Shown: positions 38,401 through 50,865 of the stretch, piece after piece
Layout of the letters: each line of letters opens with the position of its first letter
Numbering within the stretch: position 1 is the stretch's first letter
Origin: Crotophaga sulcirostris
Taxonomy: Eukaryota > Chordata > Aves > Cuculiformes > Crotophagidae
Length of the DNA stretch: 64,000 bases
Assembly (NCBI GenBank): GCA_013397455.1
Contig: VYZB01000347.1
Span: 391,853-455,852, forward strand
Direction: 5' to 3'
The notes under the pieces: model-generated
What the model was told of the DNA's origin: nothing
The model's input: only the letters and a program-made list of their open reading frames with translations
Database searches by the model: none
Made by a program: the position numbers and the translations under genes

Positions 38401-41400
38401 TCTTGCAGTGTGAATATTTCTATTTTCTCATCACCTAGAAGGCTTTACCTTACATTCTTGAAAAATATTTCCTTAGCTTCTCATTACTGTTGACATTCAT
38501 CAAAGTGCAATGATATAATGTAATAGGATCTTTCCAGTCTGTAAGATAATCAGCACAAATAAACAAAAAGTTGCTTGCACTGACTTTGCAAGCAATTCTT
38601 CACCACACAGACGCTGAGGAGGAACAAGCCGTTTCAGTGTAACTGCCAGGAATGTTCTGAGCTGTGCAAAATCCATTAAAATATGAATGCTAAAAGAACC
38701 CCTCACATGAAGGCTTAGTTTAGAAAACAGTTTTCTTATTCTTGCTGTTCTAAATATTTCATCCTCCCTTTCTACACAGAATGCATTCTCCATGCATTAA
38801 CAACCAAACCATAAATAAGGACCTGTATTTTGTGATTAACATTTAAATTGAAAATGTTTCTAAGTAAAAACTTAACAAATGGCAGCTTTTTACCTTGTTT
38901 TTATGATTACTGAAAAGTACCAAAGTTGAGCTGCTTAAAATTTTGCCACCAGTGAAAACAGAGTATTCAAACAGAGAACCACATCTGTACAAAAAATATT
39001 TTTAAAAAATATTGAAAATGGCTCCTAAACATTTCCAAATTAATAGTTAAGAGGAAAACAGGGAATATTTTGCCTCTCTGCATGATTGTACAGAACTCAT
39101 TTAAAAGGGGAACAGAATCTAAACTCCAATCAAAATGCATAAGGACAGCTAGGAATTACAGTAAATTCCAAAGATGAAGACAGTGGTTAGTAAGTAAAAA
39201 TGCTGCAGAATAATGAGAATTGATCACCTGTACCTCTGAGCAATGAAATGAAGACAAGGAATATTGTCTTAAGCCTGCTGGATCTACAGAAGAACAGAGC
39301 TGTCATGCTCACAGGGTCTGCTGATTAATGCTTGGCTTTAGCATAATGTAAGATTTATTGCATTTTGCCTAAAGTGGGTAATAGAATAATCCCTCTAAAA
39401 TGCAATAATTTTTCCATGAAGTTCATAAAGTTAATACACTCCAAATCTCCAAGCAGCAGAATAGAAACAGCTAAGCATCTACCTGTGGACATAATTCATG
39501 ATGCATAAACGTCACTCCATAGAAGTTTGTTATTAAAGTGTTTTATAGGAAAGAATAAATAAACTATTTTTAAATAGTGTATGTATCCATATAATGATTG
39601 GTTGAATGAACATCGATTCCTGATCTCACATGTTTTTATATCACAGTAACTCCACTGAATCAGTAAAGACTACTGTACTTTATATGGACTAAAATCAAAT
39701 AAAGACAGCCTGACTCAAAATCTGTTTATTTTTGTTCGTCTTTCAAGCTGTACTGGCAATAGTTCCAATTGCTGAGAAACGGGAGAACAAGCTCCACGTG
39801 TACTACCTAGGCTCGTGATATCAATGGGAATAGCGGTAAAGGAAAGAAAATTCATATTGACTGGTGCTGTGTTTGGGGTTTATAGAGCATATCTGATAAA
39901 ACGCACATAAGACTTGGGCAATCAGGCAGAGAGCGGGCACTACACCATCTAATAATCACTATGAGCAGATGGAGGATACAATCTCTCTCTGTGCTCCAAA
40001 GCAGAAATCACCAGTATGAAGATCCTGACAGACCACAGAAGAAAGCAAAGTGTACTCTTCTACTGGGTCGTGCTTTTATGTTTTCATACCTAAACCAGAT
40101 CAAAGGGGCATACAATAATGACCATAGTCCCTAGGGTTGAATTTATAAGTACAAAGGTGTAGGCTAGACAAACAGACCAAAGATGTGTCACTTAATTAGT
40201 TTATGGAAGAAGAAACTGGAAAAAAAAAAAAGAAAGCAGCATTTGGACAAAATGTGGCAATCATAAATTCTGTCTCAGTTGATGATAACAAAGAAATCTG
40301 AGCTCATAGTGTCACTCAAAACGCCACAAAGCAAGATGCAATAGTCTCTAATCTAATAATATCAAATCTTTCAATATCCTCAAGATTATGCACTTAACAA
40401 GTATCACTTGCAACTGTTGGCACATCTCCAGACATTCTTAGAGGGAGAAAGCCCTGAACAGATTTGAGGAGAAGAAAATACCAAGCATCGAGACTGGCAC
40501 GAATATTGCTGTGTAGAGGAAAGGCAAAAATCATACTGTTGCAGTGGTCTGTGCCTGTGGGTCCTGAAAAATGGTCCCAAGTAGAAGAATCATTTCACTG
40601 TAGCCCAGTTTCCAGCAAGAGTCATTTTTTAAGACACCTTACATGCTGCAACAGCACCTTGATGTCTGATTATCAGGTTGCTCCTGAAATCAGCTGTCAA
40701 CACGTAAATGACATCTGCCTACAATGCTGTGACATGGGTCAGAGACCAGTGTTTTAAGAATGACTGTAGGAAGAACTATTACTACTATAATCATGCCATA
40801 AAGAGAAACAATTACAAGGACATTTTTGCTTATTAGAACGAGTAGTTACTTTATTTAAGCATGCAGTGGAGACTGGTGATCAAGGTGCATTTTTGTGCAC
40901 TTGTGTGTCTGTTGTGCCTGATTGGGGACCTGCTCCATTAAGAATACTGATATCAAATTTATTCTAATGTTGCTGACCTCTTAGCCACACATGGCCAGAG
41001 CAATTCTGGGGGAAGAGAACTTCATCGTGAAACTTTCAAAAGGTTTCAACTAAAACTGTTAGGGACTAAGCTCTTTCTTTCTAAAGCTGCCCTCGAAGAT
41101 GCAGCCGGACTAGAAGGAACTGTTTCTAACCTGTCCGAACTGCCCCATGGACAATTTGCACCAACATGGAGAGCTCAGACACGCTGCAGGACACGTCACA
41201 ATATTCTGCTTACTGAGTCCTTTCACAAAGGTAGAGGAATATTCAAAGTTTCAGTTTCAAGAGGAAATGTGAACTCTGAATTACCTGTATTTTCTTTATA
41301 GGCCCTAGGTAATACTACAGGTCAGAAATGCAAAATTATTACCTCTAACCCACACATGCCTATAACTGTCCCAAAATTGGTTCCAAGTAGCATATCCAAT

Positions 41401-44400
41401 TGCTTGGCTGGAAGTTTCCAAATCCATAAACACCTGTATAGGACAAACTCAGTCCTGGTGTTAGCGGATGCAACTTGGCAAAAGCCAATGCAGTCACAAA
41501 AGACCTGACAGATTAAGCCTTTCTCAGATGGTTGGAAGCTGCATAGTAGATATCTAAATCTCATTAGTGCCAAAAGAGTAAAGGTACATTGTTTCTCTTG
41601 TGAAGCATCCACTAATTTATCGTGAATTAGCAGACACAAAAACATAACGAAAACAGATTCCATAAAAGAACATTTAAAGTGCAATTTGGAACAACTAAAT
41701 TAAACCAGCAAAAATCTCAAGGAAAAATTGTATTCACAGGAAATCAGTTTATATAGTTCAGTTTTCTAAATTGTCCTCTGTCTGTGGCCTCATACACTTC
41801 AGATACCTCGACGCAGTCGTACAAATAGCTGGACACTGCCAAAGGATTTAAGCTGTACTGGAGAGAGATAAATGAAACACTAAAAGGAAGAACTCTTCCA
41901 GTAATCCTTCCAATTTAGACTCGAAATCAGTGGCTCAAGTCTCTTCTCCAAAGGGTCTCTGTAACACATGGGGAGATACCAGCTCTTACACCAGGTCACT
42001 GTGTCTCCCACGATTTTCACAGCTTTTCCACACAACACTGTGTGAAAGCCCTAAGTGAATGCAGATGAGTATATCCTGGAGCAGAGTCAGTGGCTCCGTA
42101 CCCAGGCACAACAGATCAGAACTTGGACTCCAGTCTTTCACATGGCTTTGCAATCTTTGTTTTTCACCTGGCCATGACAACAAAATGGCTTTTTTGCAAG
42201 GGCGTGCAACTTATACTTCCAATATTACCCTCGATGGACTACAGAGTTAAGGAAAATTATGATTCCTTTTTCATTAATGAAATGATTCTCAGGCTGGATT
42301 GCAGTGATACAATACATTTCAGACATTCTTCTTCCCTGAATTAATGCACATGGGACTCCTAATGTAGTACTTTTGACATAAGAGATCTTTTTTGATTGTA
42401 CACTTCATGTTACATAGGTTCACTAGAAACACCAATGGAAACATTAGAATTCTCTATTCATATTTTTACCTTTCACTTTGAACCATGTGGGAATCTCAGC
42501 CAGGAATGAAGTAAATTACAGGCCTCCAATAAATTTTCAGGACACTGTCTACTACTTAGACTAGATAAAGAAAACATTTAAAAAATATGATCTAGACATT
42601 TAAAATTTGAAAACACTGTTATCACAACATATACAGTAAGATAACAGAAGATGGAGGGCACATTTTTGGTACGGATGTGTACTTAGAAAGAATGATACTT
42701 CCATCCTACAACCAGATACTCCCTTGGGAATTCTGTGCAAAGAAAAATGCCAGATGGGACATATTGGTCCAATACCTCTTAGGGAGTAAAGGTGTTTGTT
42801 TCAGCTCCTGTTAGAATAGAATAATAGCATGAGAATGGCTACAAGAAACATGAGAGTTGTTGGTTGAAGAGAAGTTACTCAATCTTGAAAGCAAGCAAGC
42901 AGCATGATCTGCCCGTGAAGCAGCCCTTAGTGTAAGATAACGATTTCTTTTGTAATTTTATTGGTTTAAGAACTAAGAGTTCCTATCCACAGTAGTCTGA
43001 AACATGATAAACATTGAGTTATGTTTCCATAAAAAGCCTGTTGTATTCTCTAACTCAAAGGAAGAATTGTCTGGATAATACATTTTGCCATACTCTTCAG
43101 GGCTGCCCCGGGGCGAGGCCTGACTGAGTGATCAATACTGCATTTGCAAATTTGCATTCTTCATTAAGCAACCAAAACGCATTTTTTGGTGTAGAGTTTG
43201 AGAGTTTGTGGTAACTTAGTACCAGATGTAGTACGCCCTGTTCCAGATAGCACAGCAGATACTAACATGAAAAGATGGGGAGGGGAAGTCCATGCCCTGT
43301 AAGTAAATTACAGTGGGGCCCAGTGGGGACCATACAATGAAAGAGGATGGAAGTTTGGAATGGTTCAAATATTTGGAAGGGAGAGAAGGGGGATTGAGAA
43401 CTGGGAGTAACGTGAGATAGCAAATCTTGCCAAAATATTTATGTGTCTCTGACCCAGGCAGGTTCGATCTTCAGATGAGAATCTGTTTGTAACAGGGGCA
43501 GCTAATAAAAAGTAAAATTTATGGCTTTCTCATCGTAAACGCTGCCCCAGATGTTCAACCACAAAGCACATAGGTTAACCACCTAACCAAATGCAAGGAA
43601 GAAGATCAATAAAACAACATTAGCGTATCCATTTACCAGAAAAGGCAGCATATTTGAATACAGAGCAAACAGTATATAGTATCCCAAGTGACTCCTTAAA
43701 ACTTTTGCCATAAAATTATTGAGAATGTTAATATGAGAATTGCAATATGAAGACCAAAGGCAGTATTTTTCACTCTTCTCTTTTACAAGGGGAGAAATAG
43801 AGTAATTCTCAAAAACTGGACAGCACTGATACTGTCTCAAATCGGTTATGAGTAGTTCATATAATAAGATAAAACATCTAAAACATCAAACATAGAATAA
43901 TATTGCTCTTTTATTTGGTCAGATGCAATTTCACATGATCTAGAGTCTAGCAAAAATCTACTTCTGACTTTCTGCACAAAGAGTAACATTGGAATTACCA
44001 ATGCATCACACCCCAAAGCACTCTCTCACGCTCCTCCACTTCACCCATCAGCCGGTTTTAAGGAATACTTTGCTGTATTAGGGATAAATCAAATCAATCA
44101 ACGTGCATCCTTCATATTCTACAGCCAAGAGCATCCAGAGCCGTAACTGTTGAAATGCAAGATTTCCCTTGTTGTTTGCTGAGTAGTCCAAAAAGCCTCA
44201 GTCTTAGCTCAAAATGCCTGCTGTCAGTTGCAAATAAGCTTCCTGCTATTATTCATAAATTTTAGGGTTAGATTTATGATTATGTTAATCCTCATGACAA
44301 AACAGAAAAAAAACTTGCAACCAGTAAAGGTGAGTGATCCCTGCAAGTGATGGAAGACTACAATAGACTCGTGAATGTTTATGAGGACCAGACTTTTGAT

Positions 44401-44829
44401 CTTTTTTAATATTTGCCAGAAGATATTTTTCTGTTTGTCTTTTTCAGTGTCAAGGATTACACTCATAACATTCTACATAAAATTGAGCCTTCTTTGCTAT
44501 TGCTTTTTCAGAGATCACAGATGATATACAGATTAAGTACATTTAACCTCTAGTAAATTTGTAAGGACACCATATGCCTGGTTCTCCTAAAATGTATTGG
44601 AGTCTTTAGCTGACAATGTAATAAGAATGAAAGATGACTTCTTATTCCACGTGAGAGACCTCAAGAGCATATCTGTGGGGGAAACAGCTTTGGAAGCACA
44701 TAAACATTGCAATTTTTCGGTTCTGCTTTGCAAAGGAGACAAGTAGAATCCCTTACCATTTCCTGAAAAGAATTAAAAGATTTGTCTAAAATTTCTCAAA
44801 GGCAAGTTAGAAGATCAAATTATTTATAA
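35425..44829. other. Unique AT-rich non-coding DNA
   Basis: About 9.4 kb in which I recognise no gene, RNA, LINE or LTR. Minor items are a short CpG-containing patch near 36791-36810, an A12 run at 40220-40231, and AT-rich runs near 38994-39015. Open frames are short and unremarkable on both strands. Confidence 0.5.
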
Positions 44830-44851
44830 GGTTGGGCAAAGGTTGGGCAAA
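44830..44851. repeat. Tandem duplication, 11-bp unit, 2 copies
   Basis: GGTTGGGCAAA is repeated exactly twice (44830-44840, 44841-44851). Confidence 0.93.
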
Positions 44852-47800
44852 GTGTGCAAGGGAGGAATTAATTAACTATTTAACTTTAGTTTCTTGGTTT
44901 GACTTTCTCATGAACACAGCACAATTAGCTATTCTAATAAGTAATTTGCATCTCATCTTTTTTTCCCCATCCATACACGATGACATGGTAAGACAGGCCT
45001 CAGGTTTTCACCACTAGCCCAGTGTTTCTGGTTAGCCAGGCTTAATTTCAGGAATTAAGTTGTGTTTCCTCCCATACCTACTACTGGTATGGTGCTTAAC
45101 ATGAGCAGGTTTCAGCTGGAACGTCAGCATCCTGCAGCAAAATAATTAGTAGCAACACTGCTCATCGCGTTTCTTATCCAGTGAAAATAACCACTAACAT
45201 AGAACTTGGCTCCCTCTTAGTTGCAGATCTAACCCCAGCTTCTTCCATTTCTCTTCTCCACACTGCCAACACTTTATTTTACCCTATTCCTTTTTTTCCC
45301 CCTTTTTCTGCTGGTTTCAGAGATAGTTACATTGCCAAAAAGCTAAATTTTCCCAGGTAAAAGCGGTTTTCTAGGATTTTGGTAGTAGAACTTTGCTTCT
45401 GGAATAATGTCATTTTATTGTAATTATCCTTTTACAAAAGAGAGGATGGGACAAAGGGGAAGACAGCTGAAGCCTGCAAAGAAACTGAGAAGAGCCTACT
45501 TTGTGTTGAGGGTTATATGGTAGGAACCCAGTAGTCCATCACACTGGATTTACTCACAAAATTCTTTTTTCATTTAGTTACTGTTTCAGTCTCTCTGTTA
45601 AACAACAGTGCCGTGCCTGTTTTCAACAGCCCGTGTTTCTGGATCAAAACTTACTTCCCTTCCTTGAAGAATACTGCTCTTTATTATGTCACTTGTAACA
45701 ATGGAGCTGTTTAGCTAATGTAAATTTAGTCCAAATTTTGTTTCCTTTCACATTCCATTTTTGCTCAAATGAAATAGATGCGAAAAATACAGAAACTTCA
45801 ATGGGAATAATCTTGTGCAGATGGAGAAAACCCAGATGCATTTAGTAGAGCAGCTCTTTGTCAGTTAAAGGAGTCCAAAGGACAGATGTGTTGTTTGTTA
45901 ATCATTCAGAAAACCCTTGTGATTAGGAACTCCTAGATCTCGAAAAGGCCAGCCAACTGAAAAAGATGCACTGTGCTACAGTACTCATAGTACTCCACTT
46001 GGGAAAATAAGAGGATTCCTTGGCCAAAAGTAAGAACAATGTAAATGAGGATACTACACATAAAAATCAGAGTGCAAGCCCTGGAGGATGGGGAAATTTC
46101 AGTTCTTTAAAGCGGCCAAGAAGATCTAGTAAAGTTCATTGTCCAACTGGTTTACAAATTTAACCAGAAGTCTAGTGCAGACACTTCTTTAAGAGGCTTA
46201 AGGTAAAACAGAGGTACGTTCAAGCCAATGAATTAAAACACTATGAAAGGCAAGTCAGAGCCATTAGTAAAGAACTTGAAAGCCATATACTGTGACCTCC
46301 CAGAGAGTATCCCCCAACTGTACAGTGTGTAAAGGTGGAGGAAAAGAAGAGAGTATCCAATGAGAGCTAACATAAATAAAAGCATAAAGTCATGTGGAAT
46401 TTAGAGAGAGTTCAGCATGTACTGAATTTCTTCATGGGTGAAAAGAAATCCGTATGTTTCATATAATTCAAGTGATACCCTAGAATTTGTAACTCCTGTT
46501 GCATTTAAGCAACATCATAATTAAAAAATATTTTTATTGCTAATAATGATTTACATTACTTAGGACATGGTTCAAAATCAGGAACTCCAGCTGCTAAACA
46601 AGGATGCAGTATACAGCTGCTGCCCCCAAATATGGACAAACAGATCATACTAAAAAAGAAGAAACTAAGAGAGGTCAACGGTATAATCAATCATGTTGGC
46701 ACATCATCTGCATGCTTGCTTTCAATATTTCTGTAGACCTCATGACAGAATAAAAATATTGGAGGCTGAAGACCAGTTTTGAAGAGGCTTTGCTAATTCA
46801 TGGGGAGATCCTTCTGAACAGGAAGGACAACTTAGAGGAAAGCACAAGATGCCTGTTTGGAAATCTGTGTTACAGGGGAAGATGCTCTCATAAGGAAATC
46901 AGTTTGGTAGAAGTAGCAGAGCAGTGATAGAGCAGTGTGGCTCATACGGTAACTGCAGCAGGGGAGAGGAACTGAGCTGTTAAGCCAAGACGACAGGAAA
47001 GCATTCAAGACTGGAAGCTAACGGACAATGACAAAGATTTCAGTCTGGACTAAAGGAGGCAACTGAATGTCCTTTTTGAGGGATTATTCAGTTCTGGAAC
47101 TGGAAAGGATCTACTTGTAAGATGTGCTGAGGGCATAAGTAGGGAGGTAGAAGAGAAATTGGGAGAAGACAGAGGCACAACAGCCAGACCAGATTTGTCT
47201 CAAGCAGACAAGTGCAGTAGGACGGGTCAAAGGGAATGTATCAGAGACGCCGCTACCTCTGGGTAGAGCTTCAGTTATGCTGAGTTGTGAGGCAGCTGCA
47301 ACAGCCACTAACAAAGACTTGGCTCAAATAAGCACCATATTCAAGTGTTGAAACTCACTGGAACAGAATGGTACTGCGCAGCAAAATCATCTCTTTCTTG
47401 TTATTCTTAGGTACAAGGACTGAACACTGAACAGCTTTATGGCCTGTCTGTGGGATAACATAGCAATTGAAATGATGTGCAAACAGTAGGCCCCTGGTTT
47501 GCGAAAAAAAAAAGGGTTAAAAAAATCTTTGTACTGGGTTCAGTGATTTTTTTCACTCCAGCTAAGGAATGAGGCCTGGAAATAAACAGGTGAACAGACC
47601 CCTGATTGTGTCATCGGTAAATCCATAGGCAAGCCAGGCCTCATTTTCTTCTACCCTTTATGAGAGATCAGTTAACTACTTACCGCAGGTTTTATTCGTC
47701 ATGTTTATTCTTCATGTCCAGGCCTAATATGTTTCCTTAGTCTTTAATCAGTTTGGAACAACAAACCCAAAATGAACTAAAATATCTTTCCATTTACTTA

Positions 47801-48977
47801 CCCACATTCTGACACGGAGTTTTTATCTAACAAATAATTCAAGTGCAGATCAAGTTTTAAGGAAGGAAGTAAAAATTATTAGGTGTCTATCAAGAATTAA
47901 AGAAGGATGCAAACTTTTTTGATCACAGGATTAATTTCTTTCTAATTCCTTCCAACATTCAGTTGGTCCTCATCATTTCAGGCATAGCCTACATTAAAAG
48001 TCCAAGTTTAAGAAAGAAACTCAAGTCAGACAAGTACCATCTGCCAAGAATACAGGGTTTTTTTATATTCTTCAGCATGCACAGATTTCCATGAATTTAC
48101 TATTACTAACTGTGGTGGACAGCAAGTAATAAGAGGGACAGGCCAGCATAACAGTAAAATATGTGGACATATCAATTCATATAAACCAGAATTTGGTCAT
48201 TATTCTTGTTTTTGAGGAGCAGTGTTGCCAGTTGTCACAAAATGCATAAGAAATTCATAATCTGTAATAGTTCCTTAGACAGCTGTAAGACCATAAGGAA
48301 CCGACTTTTCTTCTTCAAAAGCCTTCATGAAACATGTTATTTAGTTCCAAAGTAGACAGCTATTTCAGAAACTATAAACTAAAAATACAGAGGAAAAAGT
48401 AATTTCTGTATTAATTCTGAGCATCTTGTCCTAAAAAGAAGCAACTGTTATAAGATACATAGGCTTAGTGGAAATGAAGCAGATCCGTTTACTTTAGCAG
48501 TTTAATTTACGAAATTAAACTAGATCAGCTCATTTCATCAGATAAGGGTCTAGCTCTGAGTCCCTTCACAACTTCTCATTCTTAGTGAACAGCAGATTAA
48601 CTTGAAAATTAGTTGTACCAGTTAGAAAAAGACTACTGCTCCAGATGGGCAGAAAGTTTAGACTTGGGTAAAAACTTAGCAACAGTAACCAAACATAAAC
48701 GTTCATACCCTTCACACCACTGCTCATTGCTCCAGGCTAGATTCCACCTCCGTCTCCTACGTGACTTCAGAAGTCATGCAGTTATAACAGTTGGCAAGCA
48801 GAAAAGACAGTTTATGCCAGATGGGGAAAATGGTTCAATGACAAGTGGAGGAAGACAAAAGGAAGCAAGGCTCTACATGGCACACACACCCTCAACAGCA
48901 GAAATGGATCAGAACTTAAATTCATCATCAAGTGCAGAAACAAGGCAGGTTTCAACCGATGGAATCTACAGAAGGAT
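44852..48977. other. Unique non-coding DNA
   Basis: No gene or repeat family was recognised. A very strong pyrimidine tract and AG (about 45285-45320) precede a 36-bp segment and a GTAAAA, which I report as a speculative finding only. About 45900-47330 is less AT-biased but matches nothing I know. Confidence 0.5.
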
Positions 48978-49062
48978 GTAAGGACTGCCCTACTGAATCA
49001 GAACAAAGGGTGCGTGCTGTCCAGTATGCCACTAAAAGGCAGCAGGCAAACCTGGCCAGTTT
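48978..49062 (-). mobile_element. Ancient CR1 LINE, 3'-terminal part
   Basis: GGACTGCCCTACTGAATCAGAACAAAGG and GTCCAGTATG match the reverse complement of the 3' end of the old CR1 lineage abundant in turtles and crocodilians. It is followed, ten bases on, by the 3' end of a different, younger CR1. The rest of the same ancient element appears to resume at 49938. The assignment rests on remembered consensus sequence. Confidence 0.7.
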
Positions 49063-49072
49063 TTATGGTCCA

Positions 49073-49936
49073 CACAGAATCATGCAGAATGGAAGAGGTT
49101 GGAGGGGACTTCTAGAGACGATCCTGTCCAACCCCCCTCCTCAAGCACCTCCACTGCTGACCTCGAGCAGGCTGCCCAGGACCATGTCGAGACAGCTTCT
49201 GAATATCTCCAAGGAGGGAGGCTCCACAACACACAGGGAACTTATTGCAGAGTTTGACCACCCTCACGTTAAATGTTTCTCATGTTCAGATGGAAACTCG
49301 TGTTTTTATTTCTGCCTGTTGCCTCTTGTCCTGTCAATAGGTACAACCGAGAAGAGTCTGGCAAGATCTTTATTTCCTTCCATGAGGTCTTTAAAAAACA
49401 CGTGCAAGATCCCTGATCCTTCTCTTCTCCAAGCTAAACACTTGCAGCTCTTTCATCCTCTCTGCATGTAAGAAATTCTCTGATCCCTTAATCATCTTTG
49501 TAGCCTTTTGCAAGACTTGCTCTAGTAAGTCCATGTGGAGACACGAACTGGGGAGCCCAGAATGGGTCCCAGCACTCCAGATGTGGCTCACCAGTGCTGA
49601 GTAGAAGAGACCTCACTTGGTGGCAATACTCTGTTGAATGCAGACCAGGAGGCTGTTCACCTTCTCTGCTGTGAGGTCATGTTGCTGGCTCACGTTTGAC
49701 TTAATATCCACCAGAATGCCCAGGTCCTTCTCTGCAGATCTGCTTTCCAACCAGTTGGCTCGCAGTTTGTACTGGTGTCTGTGGTTATTCCTCCCCAGGT
49801 GCAGAAGTTTGCACTTCCCTTTGTTGACCTTCATGAGGTTTCTCTCTGTCTGGTTCTCGAGCCTGTCCAGGTCCCTCTGAATGGCAGTAAACCCATCTGA
49901 TACATCAACTGAGTGATCACCTGTGGGACTTTCTGT
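49073..49936 (-). mobile_element. Younger neoavian-type CR1 LINE, 5'-truncated
   Basis: About 860 bp of CR1 in reverse complement. From left to right on the plus strand come the 3' end (CAGAATCATGCAGAATGG), the 3' UTR with TTGGAGGGGACTTCTAGAGA, and the C-terminal coding part of ORF2. The minus-strand translation shows the CR1 signatures KGKCKLLHLGRN and SAEKDLGILVD (within 49613-49834) and LEKRRIRDL (within 49391-49591). The two pieces share a reading frame but are split by a stop codon at 49613-49615. ORF2 normally encodes endonuclease and reverse transcriptase for target-primed reverse transcription; here only its end survives and it is dead. The right boundary with the older CR1 is uncertain by about 30 bp. 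Confidence 0.92.
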
Positions 49937-50865
49937 GAAGATGTGAGCCCATCAAAGCTTGGTACAGTAGCATAATGACACCTTTTGTCTTGTCATCAGG
50001 ACATCCAACAGGCCGTTGACTGTTTTGGCTGCCATCGCACATTAAGCTGATGGTTTTGTGGAACTCTCAATGATGGCAAGACCTCTGTTTCCTGAGTTAA
50101 ACCCCCCAGTTCTGAGTTCAGGATTATGTAAGTACAGTTTACTTCCTCCTAGACCAGTAATCTTCCAGTACTTTACACTGACACTTTTCTGTCATTTTCT
50201 GCCAGTTCATTCATTTTTGTGAGGTCTCTACATATTTCTGCAATACAAGTGTGGTATTTTCCTGCCTAAGCAACCTAGCAGTAGCTGCAGACTTGAAAAT
50301 TACACCCTTCCAGCCTCTTCTGCACAGCGTCCATGAAGACATGGAATAAATGTTTTGTTGGCATTTCTAATGGTCAAAGTAATCACTAAATCTTACCATA
50401 TGCCTACTACTCTTTGCCAGTTTTCAGTCCCTAAGAAGACTCTTTCAGCAGTCACACGGTGACTTATGCATTTTTAATAAACTTTGGTATGAAAGGCGGT
50501 CAAAAGCTTACTTAAAATCCAGTATGTCCACTAGACCTACTTCAACCACGTGCTTTTTTATACCCTTGAAGAACTCCAACAAACTAAACTATTAGGATTT
50601 GTCTTTAAAGATGCCATGCTAACCTTAGCCAAACAGACTGCTTTATGTGCATTCAGAAATCTCTTTTTATTACAGTCTCCCATCTTGCCAGGGAAGAAAG
50701 TTGGACTCAGTGGTCCATAATTCCCAGGATCTCATACAGAGCACTTTCCTAGGCAAGATTTAAAGTGGCAATCCCCAGTCCCTTGGTAGTTATCCTTTAC
50801 TAAGCAGCAACAGGTCTGAAAACTTCACCACCAACTCTGCAATTTCACATTATCTATGGTCATGC
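49937..50865 (-). mobile_element. Ancient CR1 LINE, reverse-transcriptase region
   Basis: The plus strand reads as the reverse complement of an old amniote CR1. Landmarks in order are AGATGTGAGCC, GACTGTTTTGGCTGCCATCGCACATTAAGCTGATGG, a GTTCAGGATTATGTAAGTACAG region, GTGAGGTCTCTACATATTTCTGCAA, AAAATCCAGTATGTCCACTAGACC, GCCATGCTAACC, and TCTGCAATTTCACA near the end. Dispersed substitutions and indels destroy the reverse-transcriptase frame. The segment lines up with the 3' piece at 48978-49062 as parts of one element, with an internal part missing where the younger CR1 now lies. The right end is approximate. Confidence 0.8.

Noticed and set aside
48932..49471. 179-codon open frame, the longest in the window
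   Set aside because: It runs antisense through the 3' end of CR1 and old LINE flanks, has no protein-family resemblance, and the true coding strand of the element is the opposite one.
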